This document shows positions 11,590-11,749 of a stretch of 11,749 nucleotides of DNA, piece after piece. Made by a program: the position numbers and the translations under genes. The stretch's first letter is position 1, and each line of letters starts with the position of its first letter. Source of the stretch: JACQFZ01 sp036396275 (GTDB lineage: Bacteria; Pseudomonadota; Gammaproteobacteria; Acidiferrobacterales; Sulfurifustaceae); the NCBI GenBank assembly GCA_036396275.1, contig DASWLD010000117.1, forward strand, positions 1 through 11,749. The letters run 5' to 3'. The notes below the pieces were generated by a model, which worked only from the letters and a program-made list of their open reading frames with translations, was not told where the DNA came from and searched no databases.

Positions 11590-11749
11590 ATGCTCGATTT
11601 CATAAGTAACAACGCGCTCGTTTCAGCACTGATTGCAGCTGCGGTGATCGCGGCTGCCGGTGGCGTCTGGAAATGGTGGCACGATCGCAAAGACTCTCAG
11701 GCTATCTACAACTTCCTCCTCACATCTAAGGCAGGGACGAGCTTCAGTT
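11590..11749 (+). CDS. Membrane-anchored small protein of unknown function, partial (possible first cassette gene)
   Basis: The first 53 codons are present and the gene runs off the right edge. The likely start is ATG 11590 with AAAGGGA (11571-11577) 12 nt upstream; an in-frame GTG at 11581 is closer to that site. Residues 8-27 are one transmembrane helix (NALVSALIAAAVIAAAGGVW), followed by a basic/aromatic border (KWWHDRKD) and a helical start of a cytoplasmic domain (SQAIYNFLLTSKAGTSFS). It looks like a single-pass anchored protein with a soluble C-terminal domain beyond the window, resembling small hypothetical proteins often seen as cassette or island cargo. No named family is claimed. 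Its place just outside the intI promoter and divergent from it is the position of the first integron cassette. Confidence 0.7.
   Translation, partial: MLDFISNNALVSALIAAAVIAAAGGVWKWWHDRKDSQAIYNFLLTSKAGTSFS

Noticed and set aside
11234..11749. Search for a complete attC site
   Set aside because: No RYYYAAC...GTTRRRY pair with inner L boxes is present on either strand; only a one-mismatch single core was found.
1..11749. CRISPR arrays, tRNA and rRNA genes
   Set aside because: No regularly spaced direct repeats, cloverleaf-like sequences or conserved rRNA segments were seen on either strand.

Overview
The window is GC-rich DNA with bacterial gene structure. It looks like a proteobacterium, most likely from the beta/gamma branch. 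The grounds are a sulfite dehydrogenase with a small c-type cytochrome, a DUF1127 small protein beside a GcvA-type LysR regulator, a Mip/FkpA-type periplasmic FKBP, and an integron integrase under an E. coli-type LexA box. The taxon is an inference; no rRNA or tRNA gene is present.

Layout. 1-373 (-): start of a lipoprotein with an ASH/choice-of-anchor-D Ig-like domain, running off the left edge. 374-696: non-coding, with a perfect 11-bp inverted repeat. 697-1002 (+): small two-helix membrane protein. 1055-2332 (+): MFS transporter. 2474-2890 (+): tandem CBS protein. 2948-3181 (-) and 3275-4174 (+): DUF1127 protein and a divergent GcvA-type LysR regulator, with two CTAAT-type dyads 100 bp apart. 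4186-4737 (-): AAG/MPG 3-methyladenine DNA glycosylase. 4811-6019 (+): second MFS transporter. 6189-7803 (+): Tat-exported molybdenum sulfite dehydrogenase plus monohaem cytochrome c. 7800-7952: MITE-like element that supplies the cytochrome stop codon. 8075-8596 (+): exported BCP/PrxQ-like peroxiredoxin. 8618-9295 (-): exported FKBP prolyl isomerase. 9578-10228 (+): exported Cache-domain protein with an unusual C-terminal tail. 10219-11233 (-): integron integrase broken by a 52-nt insertion. 11234-11589: integrase promoter and LexA box, then the expected attI region. 11590-11749 (+): start of a small membrane-anchored protein in the position of a first gene cassette.

How the genes work together. 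Most of the window is a chromosomal neighbourhood of short, mostly single-gene units. The sulfite dehydrogenase and cytochrome form a clear pair that would oxidise periplasmic sulfite and pass electrons to the respiratory chain. Several products act in the envelope: sulfite dehydrogenase, cytochrome, peroxiredoxin, FKBP and Cache protein. The accessory part is the right end from about 10050: an SOS-controlled integron platform whose integrase now looks inactivated, a possible small gene coupled to the integrase stop codon, and the start of what may be the cassette array. No clear new multi-gene defence or metabolic system is visible. The most distinctive features are the damaged integrase, the coupled antisense small ORF, the repeat at the end of the cytochrome gene, and the LysR/DUF1127 operator arrangement.
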